NCBI GenBank assembly: GCA_021014325.1 | Contig: CM037474.1 | Span: 21,818,488 to 21,882,487 of the forward strand | DNA: 64,000 nucleotides | Direction: 5' to 3' | From: Plazaster borealis | Taxonomy: Eukaryota > Echinodermata > Asteroidea > Forcipulatida > Labidiasteridae | In this document: positions 10,485 to 22,224 of the stretch, piece after piece | How the letters are laid out: every line of letters starts with the position of its first letter | Numbering within the stretch: position 1 is the stretch's first letter | Made by a program: the position numbers and the translations under genes | The notes under the pieces: model-generated | What the model saw: only the letters and a program-made list of their open reading frames with translations | The model's database searches: none | What the model was told of the DNA's origin: nothing

Positions 10485-10830
10485 TTGGTAATTACTCAAA
10501 AAGTTAATGACCATAAAAACTTACTTGCTAAAGAGCACTGGAGAGCTGTTGATACTATAAAAAAAAATTGAAACGAACCCCTTTGAATGTAGTTTTAGAG
10601 AAAGAGGTAATTTTTCACCCTAAAATTTGAATCTGAGAAAGGCTTCAAGAAAAAAGCCTTTCTCAGGCATCTGAAAGCACACAATTCTGTGCAACAAGGT
10701 GGTTTTTCTCTTCCATTATTTTCTTGCAACTTCGATGACCAATTGAGCCCAAATTTTCACAGGTTTGTTATTTTATGCATTATGTTAGGATACACCAAGT
10801 GAGGATAGTGGTCTTTGACAATTACCAACC
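10485..10830. repeat. Foldback MITE, family FB2
   Basis: Shares 'acttacttgctaaagagcac', 'gagaaagaggtaatttttca' and 'tcacaggtttgttattttat' with the other FB2 copies. The apex reads AGGCTTCAAGAAAAAAGCCT. An FB5 repeat starts directly after it. Confidence 0.8.
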
Positions 10831-10839
10831 CGCCTTTAA

Positions 10840-11010
10840 GCAGAAAATATTGCTTGACCATTTTCTACTCAGTACAAAATTAGCAGGAAACCAGTTACAG
10901 ATTATACATGTGGCATGGTATTCGAACTGGTAACCTTTTTCCGGTAAGCACATTTTTTGTGCTAAGGTATATTTTGTGCTTATAAGCAGCTCTATGGAAA
11001 TTGGGCCACA
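10840..11010. repeat. FB5 family repeat
   Basis: Contains 'attagcaggaaaccagttac', 'gtggcatggtattcg' and 'gtgcttataagcagctctat', in the same order as the copy at 1015-1215. Confidence 0.6.
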
Positions 11011-11399
11011 TGCGTCATTGCATGTATCTATCAAAGATCGTAGCGCCGCAGGTGCATGATGGCCAATTCGGGCTGAAATAGTGTAAAGTATGAACTGAAC
11101 GCCATTTTAGTAAGCAACAGTAGATCGGGGCAGACAATGATTATTGCTATCAATGCTACAACAAAACATTTGCTTATCGAAATGGCGCCCAAGCCGTACT
11201 TCACGTTCTAACAACTGATAGAGCTTTGACCAGTTTTTAAAAAAAATATTTTCTTTTACGTCATCTTTTTCAGCGCCCAGCACAGCTTTCCATGGATGCC
11301 GTCATTATAAATTTTGTTTTAATAAAAAATATATTACACCATCAAAATTGCTAAAAGAGAAAGACACCATGGTCTCCAGGTAAAAAGCAAAATTTTACA

Positions 11400-11560
11400 A
11401 AGTTGCCCATCTTGCGCATTGTGGCGCTAGAAACACGATCCAATGAAACAATTGGGTTTGTAAGACCAGTGCCTGTCTTCGCCTGTCTTCATCATTTAGA
11501 TGAAGACAGGGGACCAGTCTACAGGCACCCCTTGCTCTTTTGTTACGCCATGGATATTCA
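11400..11560. repeat. Small foldback repeat (CCAGTGCCTGTCTT type)
   Basis: 'gaccagtgcctgtcttc' is followed by 'gaagacaggggaccagtct'; the same pair surrounds 61566-61612. Apex about 20 bases. No gene. Confidence 0.55.
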
Positions 11561-11948
11561 AAAATTTTAAACAGAAAAAACCCCAACACTTAATGGTGCT
11601 TGAGATGGAAGTGAGATTTAGAAAAATTATTCTTGTTCAAACGCTTGTAACCAGTTCACAGTGTAGAATTTGCTGTAACATCCTTCAGTCCAATTTACGA
11701 TGAATGGTTTTTATTAGTAATTAGTTATAACCTAATTGTCCTTTGCACTTTGCTTCAAGGCCGTGCTTAAACAATGATGGGTAGATTCAGTCTTGCATCA
11801 GTCGTTTTTATTGATTTTCCCGCCATTTGATAACTTTACAGCAATGGTTCATTGTCGGGCCACCCCGATTACTCCAAAGTGAAACACTGCAACATGCGCC
11901 AAAGTGCATATCGCTCAAGTCATTAGCTTGTATTAAAAAAAAAAAAAA

Positions 11949-13870
11949 TTATCATGATGATACCATGGAGGAGGAAAATTATGATACTGACAAGAAATAA
12001 TTACCCAAGCAATAAATCATTATGAGCAGACTGACGCTAAGTACATGTATACTGGCCATCCGAACCTGTTAAGTTTCTTGTGTGATAATAAAGAGGTATT
12101 GAGCTGGAAATTATTGCTTAACAAATTCTGCTTTAATAGAGCAATCGAACAGGAATCCAGTCACATGTGCAATGGCATTGGGCTGATATTGATTTCTGGT
12201 TATCAAAATTGTTTTGAGGTAAACATATTTTTTGTGCTTAACCAGCTCTCTGGGGTTGGGCCTTTTACTAGATTTCTTCCTGTTGTATCACTTTTATCAA
12301 CGTGCTTCATTTAGGGCCCATACTTAAAGCTGTGCTCCTTACCTCACCTCTACAGTTTCACTCCTTGTTGATTTGTGAACACTGAGGAAATAAATTAACT
12401 GAACCTTATTTTAAAAACATTAACATTCACCTTTTTGAGCCTACTTTAAAGGGTGTGTACAGCATTGGTAATTGCCAAAGACCTGTATCCAAACTCGATG
12501 TGACCCAACATATACATGAAATAGCAAACCTGTGAAAGTTTAAGCTAAATCGGTCTTCGGAGTCATGAGAAAACAGTGAAAAAAAACCTTATGTTTTTTA
12601 ACTTGTGTTTTAACCTTTTTTCAAACATCGGAATTTATCCTGCAGGATAGATACTATTATTTTACTCATTTCGTAAAAACTATGGCATTTGAAGCAAAAC
12701 TATTGCAAAGGAAGTTTTCTACCATGACCATCTTTATACCATGTAAGTTATGTGCAAATCTGTGAGCATTTATATTTTCATTCTTACCAATGTTGTACAC
12801 ACCCTTTAAGGGTTTTTCTCATTTGAGATATTATCGAAAATGAAAATAAGCAGTAGCAAAATACACATTTTTTTTTTTGATCCATTGATTTATTTTATAA
12901 ATAATGTATTCTTTCATTTTGAGGGGAGCAGCACTGTCGTGTTCATTCTATTTACGGGGATGGCCTAAAGATATATATTTTGCACAATTAATAAATTTGC
13001 CAATTTACATACACGCAATTGTCTTGCAAACTATACCTGCAACTTTTCAGCAGCTTCTTGGACAATAGAGGGTTAGGTCCACAAGAGTTGGACAACCGCT
13101 CTCGTAAATTTAAAAATTTATTGTTTAATTTATAATGTGAAAATGAAAATAGCTGTTGCAAACTGCTTACCAACCAAAATGAACTACGGTATAAAATGCA
13201 AAGACAAGTTAACGGCCTGACGGTTCGACCCTAGCAGAGTCTTTCTCGAAGGCTAATTTAATTTAACTTTGAATGATCCTTGCTCTTTTGTGTAAGGTAT
13301 ATAAAGTCCAACTTGGTTCAAGACTATTAAACAAACATTGTCTGAATTGTCGAGCGAACTAGAATATCCCAGTCATCATGAAGGTCACAATGAATGTATA
13401 ACCGCTTGGCAGCATATGATATTAACATGACAATGTAACTGTCACAATGATTTGTTATGCAAATATCAAGTTCATGACTTTTATTACACAATTTCTTGTA
13501 ACTTTACTACATAAAAAATAGACCAAAATGGAAAATTCAACCAAATCATTTACCCAAGTCACGTGGCATTTTGTCTAAATACATTGGAAACCAACATATC
13601 CACAATTCCACTCGTTATCTTGGTTATTTGCAAGGTGATTACTTCATAATGTGATACTTTTCCCGCCAATTTTCTGATACCGTGGGTGGAAATGACATTC
13701 AGTTACCATCACACAAATATGACTCTGACTTATAGCATAAGTTGGCTGGTCCGGAGGGTGTAAGTTCGACTAAAAAATCCCATTACAAAGCTTAATCGAA
13801 CCCATTCACTGTCCACGGCACATTATGCGCACGTGGGCAGTGATATACCTAACTGCACTCCCACCTTTCG
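11949..13870. repeat. Large dispersed repeat unit, copy 1 (parts A and B contiguous)
   Basis: Part A, from about 11949 to 13260, is highly similar to 24326-25303 (for example 'tatcatgatgataccatgga', 'gacgctaagtacatgtatac', 'acggggatggcctaaagata'). Part B, from about 13330 to 13870, is similar to 23280-23880 and 35750-36330 ('cattggaaaccaacatatcc', 'cactcgttatcttggttatt'). Part A here carries an extra MITE at about 12448-12808. No gene product is visible. It may be a large non-autonomous transposon or a retroelement remnant. Confidence 0.75.
12448..12808. repeat. Foldback MITE (FB2-related) with an empty site elsewhere in the window
   Basis: Ends are AAAGGGTGTGTACAGCATTG and an approximate inverse ending in ACACACCCTTT. 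The corresponding point in repeat copy 2, near 24846, lacks it and reads straight from 'gagcctactt' to 'gaagggtttttct'. Blocks such as 'acatgaaatagcaaacctgtg' (one base over-quoted at the end) relate it to FB2. Confidence 0.75.
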
Positions 13871-13897
13871 ACCAGTCTTTTCCCAGTTGGCAAGGAC

Positions 13898-14282
13898 CTA
13901 AAGGCACTGGACACGTTTGGTAATTACTCAAAATATCTTAGCATGAAAACTTACTTGGTAAAGAGCAACGGAAAGCTGTTGATAGTATAAAACATTGTGA
14001 GAAACGACTCCCTCTGAAGTAACGTAGTTTTTGAGAAAGAGATAATTTCTGACTAAAATATTTGAATCTGAAAAAGACTTCAGGCCTGATGCCTTTTTCA
14101 GGCATCTGAAATCACAAACATTTTGTGAAACAAGGGTGTTTTTTCTTTCATTATTTTCTTGCAACTTCGATGACCAATTGAGTCCAAATTTTCACAGGCT
14201 TGTTATTGTATGCATATGTTGGGATACACCAAGTGAGAATACTGGTCTTTGACAATTACCAAACGTGTCCAGTGCCTTTAAC
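13898..14282. repeat. Foldback MITE, family FB2
   Basis: Starts AAAGGCACTGGACACGTTTG and ends with the inverse ACGTGTCCAGTGCCTTT. The apex is a palindrome around CAGGCCTGATGCCTTTTTCA. Arms hold 'gagaaacgactccctctgaa'. Confidence 0.9.
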
Positions 14283-14439
14283 TAAAACTCAAATTTTCTG
14301 CAAGGTTGATGCAGCCCCACTTCGTCGGGCTCCTTTGTTGCTCGATATGGGGCATGGTGTACCCCTATATTGTTTCTTCGTTGTACTTTGAATCTCAGGA
14401 ATTCTTTAGAGGATTTTTAGGGGGGAAATACGTACCCCC

Positions 14440-14441
14440 TT

Positions 14442-14488
<47 letters not shown>

Positions 14489-14492
14489 TTTT
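14440..14492 (-). repeat. (AAAT)n tail at the 3' end of the LINE
   Basis: More than a dozen TTTA/ATTT tetramers on the plus strand. On the LINE's own minus strand this is an (AAAT)n tract after its 3' UTR, as expected for a LINE 3' tail. Confidence 0.7.
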
Positions 14493-14962
14493 TTCTTGAT
14501 GTGGAGTTTATTACTCCGTTTATTCAACATTCATCAGCAAAAGTATACAATACATCAAATAAGCACACTGTTAAAAGACACTCCAGTAAATACTTCTAAT
14601 ATAATACAGGTACAGTAAGTAACATGAAGTAGCTCAGAAAATAACAACAATAATTATAATAATAATAATAATAATAACAATAATAATAAACAAAAATTAA
14701 ATAGTTCAATGAATACCTTTAATGTATATACAAATATCTACAATTTAGCGTGACATAATCACGTGGTTCGGGAAAACATTTTGCTGACATGAAAAACATT
14801 TTGCTGACATGAAAACGAAAATTAGGAACACAGGATACATACGGGACAAGTGAAATAACAAGGCCCTTGGTACAGGGTACTAGTAATTAAAGTTAACTTC
14901 ATCATCAGTGGTGAAACATAACGCATCATTTCTAGTGTAGCAATTTTCAAAAGATTCTGGTT

Positions 14963-17900
14963 TTAGTCTGTTTTTTTCCATTCGCAGAAAAATTTCAAAG
15001 AAAACTTAAACTGAGCGATGATGTCTAGTTCAGCTGGTCTGGAATAACTATTAAACACTTTTTTGCATCGTATATTCCAGATCAGCCTTAGCAATTTTGC
15101 AACAACGATGGCCTGAACCGGTTTAAGAGCATATCCAAGTATTCTGTTAGAGTCGTTTAAATAAAAGTGTTTGTTACCAGTATATTTGCTAAGCAATCTT
15201 TCAACGAAAATCCAAGCATCCAAAGTGTGAGTACAGTAAATGAAAATATGCTCATGAGTTTCTCTTTCTACGTTACACAGCGGGCAAGATACTTCTCTAA
15301 CAATACCAATTTTACGCAAAACATCTTTAGTAGGTAAAATTCTGTGTCTAAGTTTGTACATAAACTGCTTATCGTCAGGATCCATTAAATAGTTCTTAAA
15401 ATCGCTGATCCATATCGCAGACCAATCGAGATCTTGACTAATACTGAATATGTTTTGCCAAATTGGTTGAACTCTAGGAACGACAGTTTTTTTCCTAATC
15501 AGACTGACGTAGTTGGTCTTGGCTTTAGTTAAATACATCGGAGCAGATTCCTCTCCGTTATAATCTTTAATGACTAACCAATTACACAAAAGGGTAGCTG
15601 GACCTTCTCTTTTTCTTCAATTAGGTTATAATCCACATGCTGCTTAAGGCGACCTAACATTCTACCGGCATTAATATTACGTAATGCACACATTTGAGCA
15701 ATTTCTTTAAAAGAGATCAGTTTACCCTGTTTCACAATATGTTTTATCCTGCTAATACCAAACGATTTAAGCAAGGTACTACCAAAAGTGACGTTGTCCT
15801 TGGTGACGCTAACATTATTCCACAAAGGCATTTCTCTTGTTTCTAAAACACTGGAATGTTTACAATCCATAATACCTCCTACTTTATCAAAGGCATTGAT
15901 CACATCAATATAAAAGACGTGGTTTTCAGAGTTTTTTTCTGATTGGCAAATATATACCATCCCAAGTGATCATTGGCGCTAGCTTTATTAATCCAATAGT
16001 CAAAAAAATATTTCCATTTTCCTTGAGATGAGGGGTAGCGAGCTAGCCAGTTTAATTTGAGGCTCATTAATTTGCAGTTAATGTCAACAAGACCCATTCC
16101 ACCTGAGTCTTTTGGACCAATGATGGTAGTCCTCTTGATTTTTCGATTTTACCATCCCAGAAGAAATTCCAAATCATACCATTCATCTTTTTCACGGTTT
16201 CCTCGGGACAGGTTAACACACTGCCAAGGTAATTTATACACGGCCCAATCAAAATATTTACAATAACAGACTTGCCATGATAGGTGAGATTACGTTTAGA
16301 CCATTTATCTAAAGTACTACGGATTTTTGTTATTCTCGGACCCCAGTTGTCATTTGGTACGACATCGTTCCCAAATATAATCCCAAGTATTTTAAGCTTA
16401 TCGCACCACTGGAAGTTACACGGTTTGTCGACTCTACCAGTCCACTTCCCAAGCCATATGCCTTTGGACTTGTCTACATTGAATTTAGACCCGCTTCCCT
16501 TACAATAGGTATTAAGAATGTTATCAATAGTAACAAATTCCTTGTTGTCACCAACAAAGAAAGTGACGTCATCAGCGTGTTGAATTAATCTAATGCTACT
16601 TTCACCTCCCGGCGTAACAATTCCTTTTAAATCACAATCAGTTCTAGCCAAACTCGCTAAACCTTCAGCACAAATGGAATAAAGGAGGGGGGATAGAGGA
16701 CATCCTTGCCTAATCCCTCGAGAAACCTTAACCGGTGAACCAATAAAATTATTTACAATAATGTTACAATTGGGATTGCTGTACAATAATTTAATCCATT
16801 TAATTAAATTCGAAGGAATTCCCATTTTAGTCATAACAGTGAACAAATATTTCCAGCTAATTCTGTCAAAAGCCTTCTCTTGATCTATACTTATGAGGGC
16901 AGACTCTGAGTTATCTAATTCTACATAGTCAATAGTATCACGCAGAACCATAAGATTATCATGGATATTTCTACCTACAACTCCACAGGTTTGTTCTTCA
17001 CCTACAAGAAGGGGCATAACCAGCTTCATTCTATTAGTGATGACCTTGGATAAGATCTTATAATCGACAGTGAGCAGGCTGATAGGACGCCAATTTTTTA
17101 AATCAGTTCTTTCACCTCTGTTTTTATAAATAAGTCTAATTAACGCAGAGTTCATTGATCTACATAAAATACCATTCTTGAAACAACAATTATATACTTT
17201 TAAGACATCAGAAGCGATTGTTTTCCAAAACGTCTGATAAAACTCAACCGTAAGCCCGTCTAAGCCAGGAGACTTATTTTTCTTCATTTGAAATAGCGCC
17301 AACTTGACTTCATCAGCCGTAATAGCTTTGTCAAGATTACAATGAATATCGTCAGGAATTTGTTTTCTACTTATTTTAGAGATAATATCATTTAAATGAT
17401 CATCAGAGATGTCTTCCTCTTTATACAGGTCAGAGTAAAAATCATTAGCATGATCGAGCATAGAGTGAGGTTGATCGATAAATTTCCCTTCGGCATTAAC
17501 TAACCTATCAATTTTACTATTCTGGACTTGCTGTTTTTCAAGATTCAGAAAGAATTTAGAGGCTTTTTCACCTTCCTCTTTAATGGTGTTCCGAACTCTA
17601 ATTTTAGCCTTGGACCATTCTTCAATTTCGTATGCTTTTATTTGAGCATCAATGTCTTTAATGGCATCAGCACTGGAGTCTGGACTCTCCAAGAGCCGGT
17701 TGTATCTTTTCTTAAGATCATTAATTTTTAGTTTTTGAAGATGCGCTTTTTCCTTGCCGTAATCTTGGAGAATTTCTTTTATTCTGAATTTCCCACTTTC
17801 CCACCAATCCAACAAAGACTTGTAGTTGTATTTTTGAGAAGTCCAGAATTGTAAAAAGGTTTCTATGCGATATTTACAATCATTGTCATTTAAAAGACTA

Positions 17901-18671
17901 TTATTACATATCCACCTTCCTTGACCATGCACATTACCGGGATCATGTAATTTCATACAAACTATAGAGTGATCAGAATTACCATGCGGATTAACACGCA
18001 CGTCTAAAACATTACTCAGAAGATTGGACGATAAAAACAAATAGTCTATTCTAGTCGCCTGCTTACTAGCTTTGTGGTAATGCGTGTATCCTGCTTTATC
18101 AGGATGAATAGTGCGCCAGACGTCACATAAATCTTTCTCGTTAATGACATTTTTAGAATAGTTTTACTGCCATCTTTGATTTTAACATTATCAATATTAC
18201 AATTGAAATCTCCACCAATAATAGAAGAATCGCTAATTATCCAATCAGACATGTCATCAAAAAAATAAGCCCTGTCGTACGAATTGTTTGGAGCATAAAC
18301 AGAGGCAACTGGAATGTCAAGATTGTTCCATTTAATTTGACCCTTTATCCATCTCCCTTCCTTATCCCTAGAAATATTATCAATGCAGAGACCAGATTTT
18401 TCTGAAGTGAGAATAGCAACCCCCCTTGATTGGCGGTTGCCATGACTAAAATGCATCTTCCTTGCCACTCTTTACTCCAAACGGATTCGTCATTTTCTTC
18501 ACTGTGAGTTTCTTGAAGAAAAATTAGGCTAAACTTGTTACGACATAAAAATTCAAAGATTACATTACGTTTAAGGTTATTCCTCAGGCCATTAACATTT
18601 ATGGAGGCAATAGACAATATGAACATACCAATGATGATGTTGTACATTAATGTCTTCATCACTCCAGCCAT
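14963..18671 (-). pseudogene. LINE ORF2: endonuclease and reverse transcriptase (several frameshifts)
   Basis: The protein runs through frames that change near 18440, 18150, 16105, 15950 and 15590. The N-terminal part is an EEP-type endonuclease (SINVNGLRNNLKR, FLQETHSEE, VASVYAPNN, GGDFNCN, and near 17950 SDHSIV). The long middle frame (18040-16067) is the reverse transcriptase, with ALISIDQEKAFDRISW, RGIRQGCPLSPLLYS and the catalytic box as HADD instead of the usual FADD/YADD. The last part holds CPLCNVERETHEHIFIYC, a CCHC-like motif common at the C terminus of such LINEs. The enzyme would nick genomic DNA and copy the LINE RNA in place. Confidence 0.88.
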
Positions 18672-18685
18672 AATGAAGGTAAGAG

Positions 18686-20102
18686 TTACTTTGGCTTTCC
18701 TCTTCCTCTCCCTCTCTGGCTTTGTTGAACTCGTTGTTTGGGTTGGCTTTCGTTGTTCTTACTGGGCTTGTTGGTAGTTGGGTAGCTTGATGGACCCGGT
18801 TGATCAGTGTCATTGTTTTTACTGGTTGTTTGTTGCGAGTTAGTCGTTGTTGATTTCCGTTCCCATGATGTTCGCTTTTTCCTTCGTCGACGGACTCCTC
18901 CTCGTGTGTAGAGAGTGAATTCTCCGCCTAGATCTTCCGGGTCTTCACCACTGTGATAATATGGATCAACGAGTCTTCCACGATCCTCGTCGATCGATCC
19001 TTCCGAATACGTATCGTCGGATCTTTCATCCGTATGTTCCTGGTCGTCCATGTTCTCTGGTGTCTCGTCAATTGGTTTTCGGCTGCCAAAGTTTCCATCT
19101 CTGTTGGTGTTGACTCATCACGAGCTACTTTCGATGATTCTGTAGAAGCTTCAGTGGATTTCCTTTTCCGTGACACCTTTCTAACGGCTTGGCTGTTCAT
19201 GGCTTCGTCCCAAAATCCTTTGGGTTTGGTGGGAGTTTTCTTGCTGGTTGTTCCTGTGGTACCTGCAACTACGTCCTTGAATGACAGCTTAGGTTTTGAG
19301 GCGGCTTCTTTTGGTGGTTGCGTGTTCTCTGTTTGATCCGTATCTTTCTTTTCTTCTCCTTTGTTTGTTTTGGAGCCTTCAGCTGACGGTTCTTTGTTTG
19401 GGGCTCATTATCTTCTTTCTCTCCAGTAGTGTCCTCTTCATTTTTTTTATGTTCATTTGCCGGATTGTCGTCACGAATTTCATCTTGTTCGCTGTCGTAT
19501 TTGTCGTGCCAAGCTGCCCTGTGATCGTAACTACCACATACGAAACATCGGTTTCTTGCAGGACAGTCACGCGCCAGATGCCCTGTTTCTTCACAGATTT
19601 TGCATGTTTTCTGTTGGCCCCTGTACCTAACTGGCAAAGTAAAGCCGCTGAATTTTATGAAGCTTGGTATTGGCTTCTTGAGGCTCTTCACGAGACAGCT
19701 TCTCACTCCAGTTTCAATGTTATCGCCGAAACCGTGATATTGACGTCGGATGTTGGCGACGGTTCCATACCGAGACAGGAGCGATGTAATGGCATTGTCC
19801 GGAATTTCGTATGGTGCCTTGATGTAGGCAATCACAGAGTTGCGTATGTTAGCTCTTTCACACTGGACGAGGGCATTATGTAATAGCAGGCCTTGCGTTG
19901 CTATAGTCTCACAATCCTGCTCATTGTCAAAAGTGACGTTGTACCAGTTGCGTTCCAGTTCAGCAATGCACACAATGGTTGATGTTGTATCCAATTCGTG
20001 ATTGACAGCTTTGTAGACGTCTCGGGGTGTGACACCTTTGGAAAGATGGTGGGTGTTGAACCTCACGGTGTTTGGTCTATTAAGACCCATGGCAGAAAAC
20101 AT
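18686..20102 (-). pseudogene. LINE ORF1: nucleic-acid-binding protein with CCHC zinc knuckle (frameshifted)
   Basis: Starts at the ATG at 20102 (MFSAMGLNRPNTVRF); an earlier in-frame TTG is not a likely start. The first frame stays open to 19269 and contains a CCHC knuckle CKICEETGHLARDC, then CFVCGSYDHRAAWH, a CX2CX4HX4H variant. After frame changes near 19270 and 19050 a low-complexity Ser/Thr/Asp/Arg-rich tail continues to a stop at 18686, ending in a GRGRGKPK basic patch. In this group ORF1 packages the LINE RNA. Overlapping plus-strand open frames at 19296-19883 are shadows. Confidence 0.8.
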
Positions 20103-20161
20103 GGCGGCCAAGCGGCACCGCCGTTGATTTGAGAGAGCTTTTAGGGCCAAAAGGCCCTAAA

Positions 20162-20310
20162 AGGGTGGTTTCGATCTCTCTTATCTCAATGAAAGTGTTC
20201 TATGTGCTATTGAAGAGACACTTGCTAGTAGAAAAGGCTTCCACAAAAACGCAGAAGGTGAAATTTCTGTCAATTTCCTGGAGCTCGATGTAGATATGTC
20301 ACACGTCCTC
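20162..20310 (+). other. Short open frame between the LINE 5' end and an (ATTT)n tract
   Basis: On the plus strand about 50 codons read without a stop (GGFDLSYLNESVLCAIEETL and beyond). Its composition looks more protein-like than most open frames here. It starts where the LINE ends and stops in the tetranucleotide repeat. It may be a remnant of another element's ORF. I do not recognise it. Confidence 0.25.
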
Positions 20311-20317
20311 AATAAAA

Positions 20318-20318
20318 T

Positions 20319-20361
<43 letters not shown>

Positions 20362-20366
20362 TTTTT
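20318..20366. repeat. (ATTT)n microsatellite
   Basis: About twelve TTTA units, followed by (TTG)n, T and G runs to 20403. The mirror-like position of (TTTA)n tracts on both sides of the LINE is noted as a finding. Confidence 0.9.
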
Positions 20367-20584
20367 GTTGTTGTTGTTGTTGTTTTTTTTTTGGGGGGGG
20401 GGGGTATACCTTCTACCCCATATTGGGCATGGTATAGTCGGGCTCACTGACAATTTAAACAGACCACTGATACTGCCCGGATCAAAATGGCGTTCAGTTT
20501 CTTCTTTATAGACAATAAATGAAAACAAAAAAGTACTTAAATTATCTCTATTCACAGCTTGGCCCAACCATCATACAGTCTGAA

Positions 20585-20910
20585 GCACACAGACTCGCTG
20601 CTATGCACAGAAAAATACTGCTTAGCAGAAACAGGTTACCAGACAACATTCCATAAAGGTGACAGTGTTGCGACGATGGTGCCTACTCGTTTATTTTTTT
20701 ACTTAGCAAAGAAATTTGCTAAGCAGTGTTTTCTGCTAATCAACTTTATGAAATCGAGCCCTGACGTCATCATCACAGTTTTCTTGGTTCCCATTTCGGG
20801 AGTCGACGGAGTGCGCATCTTAAAGACACTGGACACATTTGGTAATTGTCAAAGACCAGTCTTCTCACTTGGGGTATCTAAGCATTGCGGTATTTACATG
20901 CTTAATATTT
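20585..20910. repeat. FB5 repeat followed by an FB2 fragment
   Basis: 'agaaacaggttaccagacaa' near 20627 and 'ctaagcagtgttttctgct' near 20718 identify FB5. Directly after, AAAGACACTGGACACATTTG at about 20823 begins an FB2 left arm, which is cut off near 20900. Confidence 0.6.
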
Positions 20911-21319
20911 TACGTGCAATTTGACTCCCAACTGACCCAATTTGAAGTCATATTAAAATAATCTTGGTTGCGCCAGTTTGGGAGTCAATGTCCCTGTGTT
21001 ATACAGTGTAGTGCAACGTAATTTAGTCATGTAGAATCAAAGACAATTGTTTCTTGATGGTTTTTATATTTTTTTAATTCAAAAATATCACGTAATTAAC
21101 GAGAAATGACCGATAAAAGCAAAAGCGGTCAAAGGTCATCGTATACGCTTTACCAGCCGTTGCAAGTGTCAGATTTACGGGATACATGCTATAATTATTA
21201 TATGCAATGTTGCAAGTAGACTGGTGCTCTGTTTGTGTAAGTGTTTTACTACGACAAGGCATGCGGATCCAGTCCACGCGTTATCCATCTGAAAGTGTGT
21301 ATAAACAACGGACATGGAA

Positions 21320-22040
21320 ACCGGTCAACTCGCCCCCAACCAGCAAAGACGCCAAATACAAAGTCGCCAACTACAAAGTCGCCCCTAGCAAAGTCGCCCC
21401 TCACATACAAACTCGTCCCCTCTCAAAGTTGCCCCTCACGAAGGAATGTAACAAATTGGGTATGATTGGACTTCAGGGGAACGATTGAGGGAACAAAATT
21501 AGCTATCTTGAGGGAACGAAAGAGGAATTTTGGGGAACAAAATCTCATTGCGAGAGAACGAACGTGTACTTTTAGGGAGCGAAAGCATACTTCGGGTGAA
21601 TTAAAGTATGTTTCGGACAAAATATTCAAAGTCGTATTTCGAGGAAACGAAAGCTTTTTTTTAGGGAACGAAATCTCCTTTCGAGCTAACTAAAGTATAT
21701 TTCTTGCGAACAAAATCATATTTGGAGGAAATGAATGCGTATCTTCAGGGAACGTAAGCGTATTACGGGGGAAAGAAAACGTGTTAAAGGGAACGTGAAC
21801 GTATTTTTCTAGAAATAATCTATTTTGTTACCTAGAAAAACACTGCATTCACAAAATGAAAAATAATATTTTGTGAGACAAAATTATATTTTCATCAAAT
21901 TAAATAATATTTTTTCAGGAAACAAAATGATTCTGTTGGAATTTTGTGTGTCGAGGGATGCAATAGAAATTTCGAGTGAGGTATTTTTGTCTACCTTTTA
22001 ATTTTAATTTCTTTTTCACTTGTCCCTTCAGGGGCTCCGT
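21320..22040. repeat. Degenerate tandem repeats in an FB4-like element
   Basis: From 21340 to 21440 a unit of about 14-16 bases like CAAAGTCGCCCCT repeats several times with drift. From 21475 to 21800 another loose unit like 'agggaacgaaagc' repeats. The segment closes with 'tttcacttgtcccttcaggg', the FB4 right end. The open frames here are by-products of repetition. Confidence 0.65.
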
Positions 22041-22224
22041 TTTTTTTTTTTTTTTGGGGGGGGGGCTCGTTTTTTGGAATTGTTTGTCACAAGTATTGTT
22101 TAAACTAGTTGCACCGTCAATATAAAAGTGGTATTCCTATGTATTGACATAAATCTTATTTAATAACCAGAAATTTGGTACAAATCGGGTCAAGGAACGT
22201 ACACAGAGCATTGAAAAGTTGCGA

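Larger units (their letters stand above)
14493..20165 (-). mobile_element. LINE retrotransposon, L1/Tx1-like clade, full-length but frameshifted
   Basis: About 5.7 kb on the minus strand. Order from its 5' end: a short leader with a hairpin (TTTTAGGGCC and inverse) at about 20130-20165, ORF1 with zinc knuckles, ORF2 with an apurinic-type endonuclease, reverse transcriptase and a C-terminal Cys-rich segment, a roughly 460-base 3' UTR and an (AAAT)n tail. The RT motifs NWRPISLLTVDYKILS and RGIRQGCPLSPLLY are typical of L1/Tx1-type elements. Several one-base frame changes break both ORFs, so this copy cannot be active as read. Confidence 0.9.

Noticed and set aside
19296..19883. 195-codon plus-strand open frame
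   Set aside because: It is antisense to LINE ORF1, which has real zinc-knuckle motifs; the plus frame has none.
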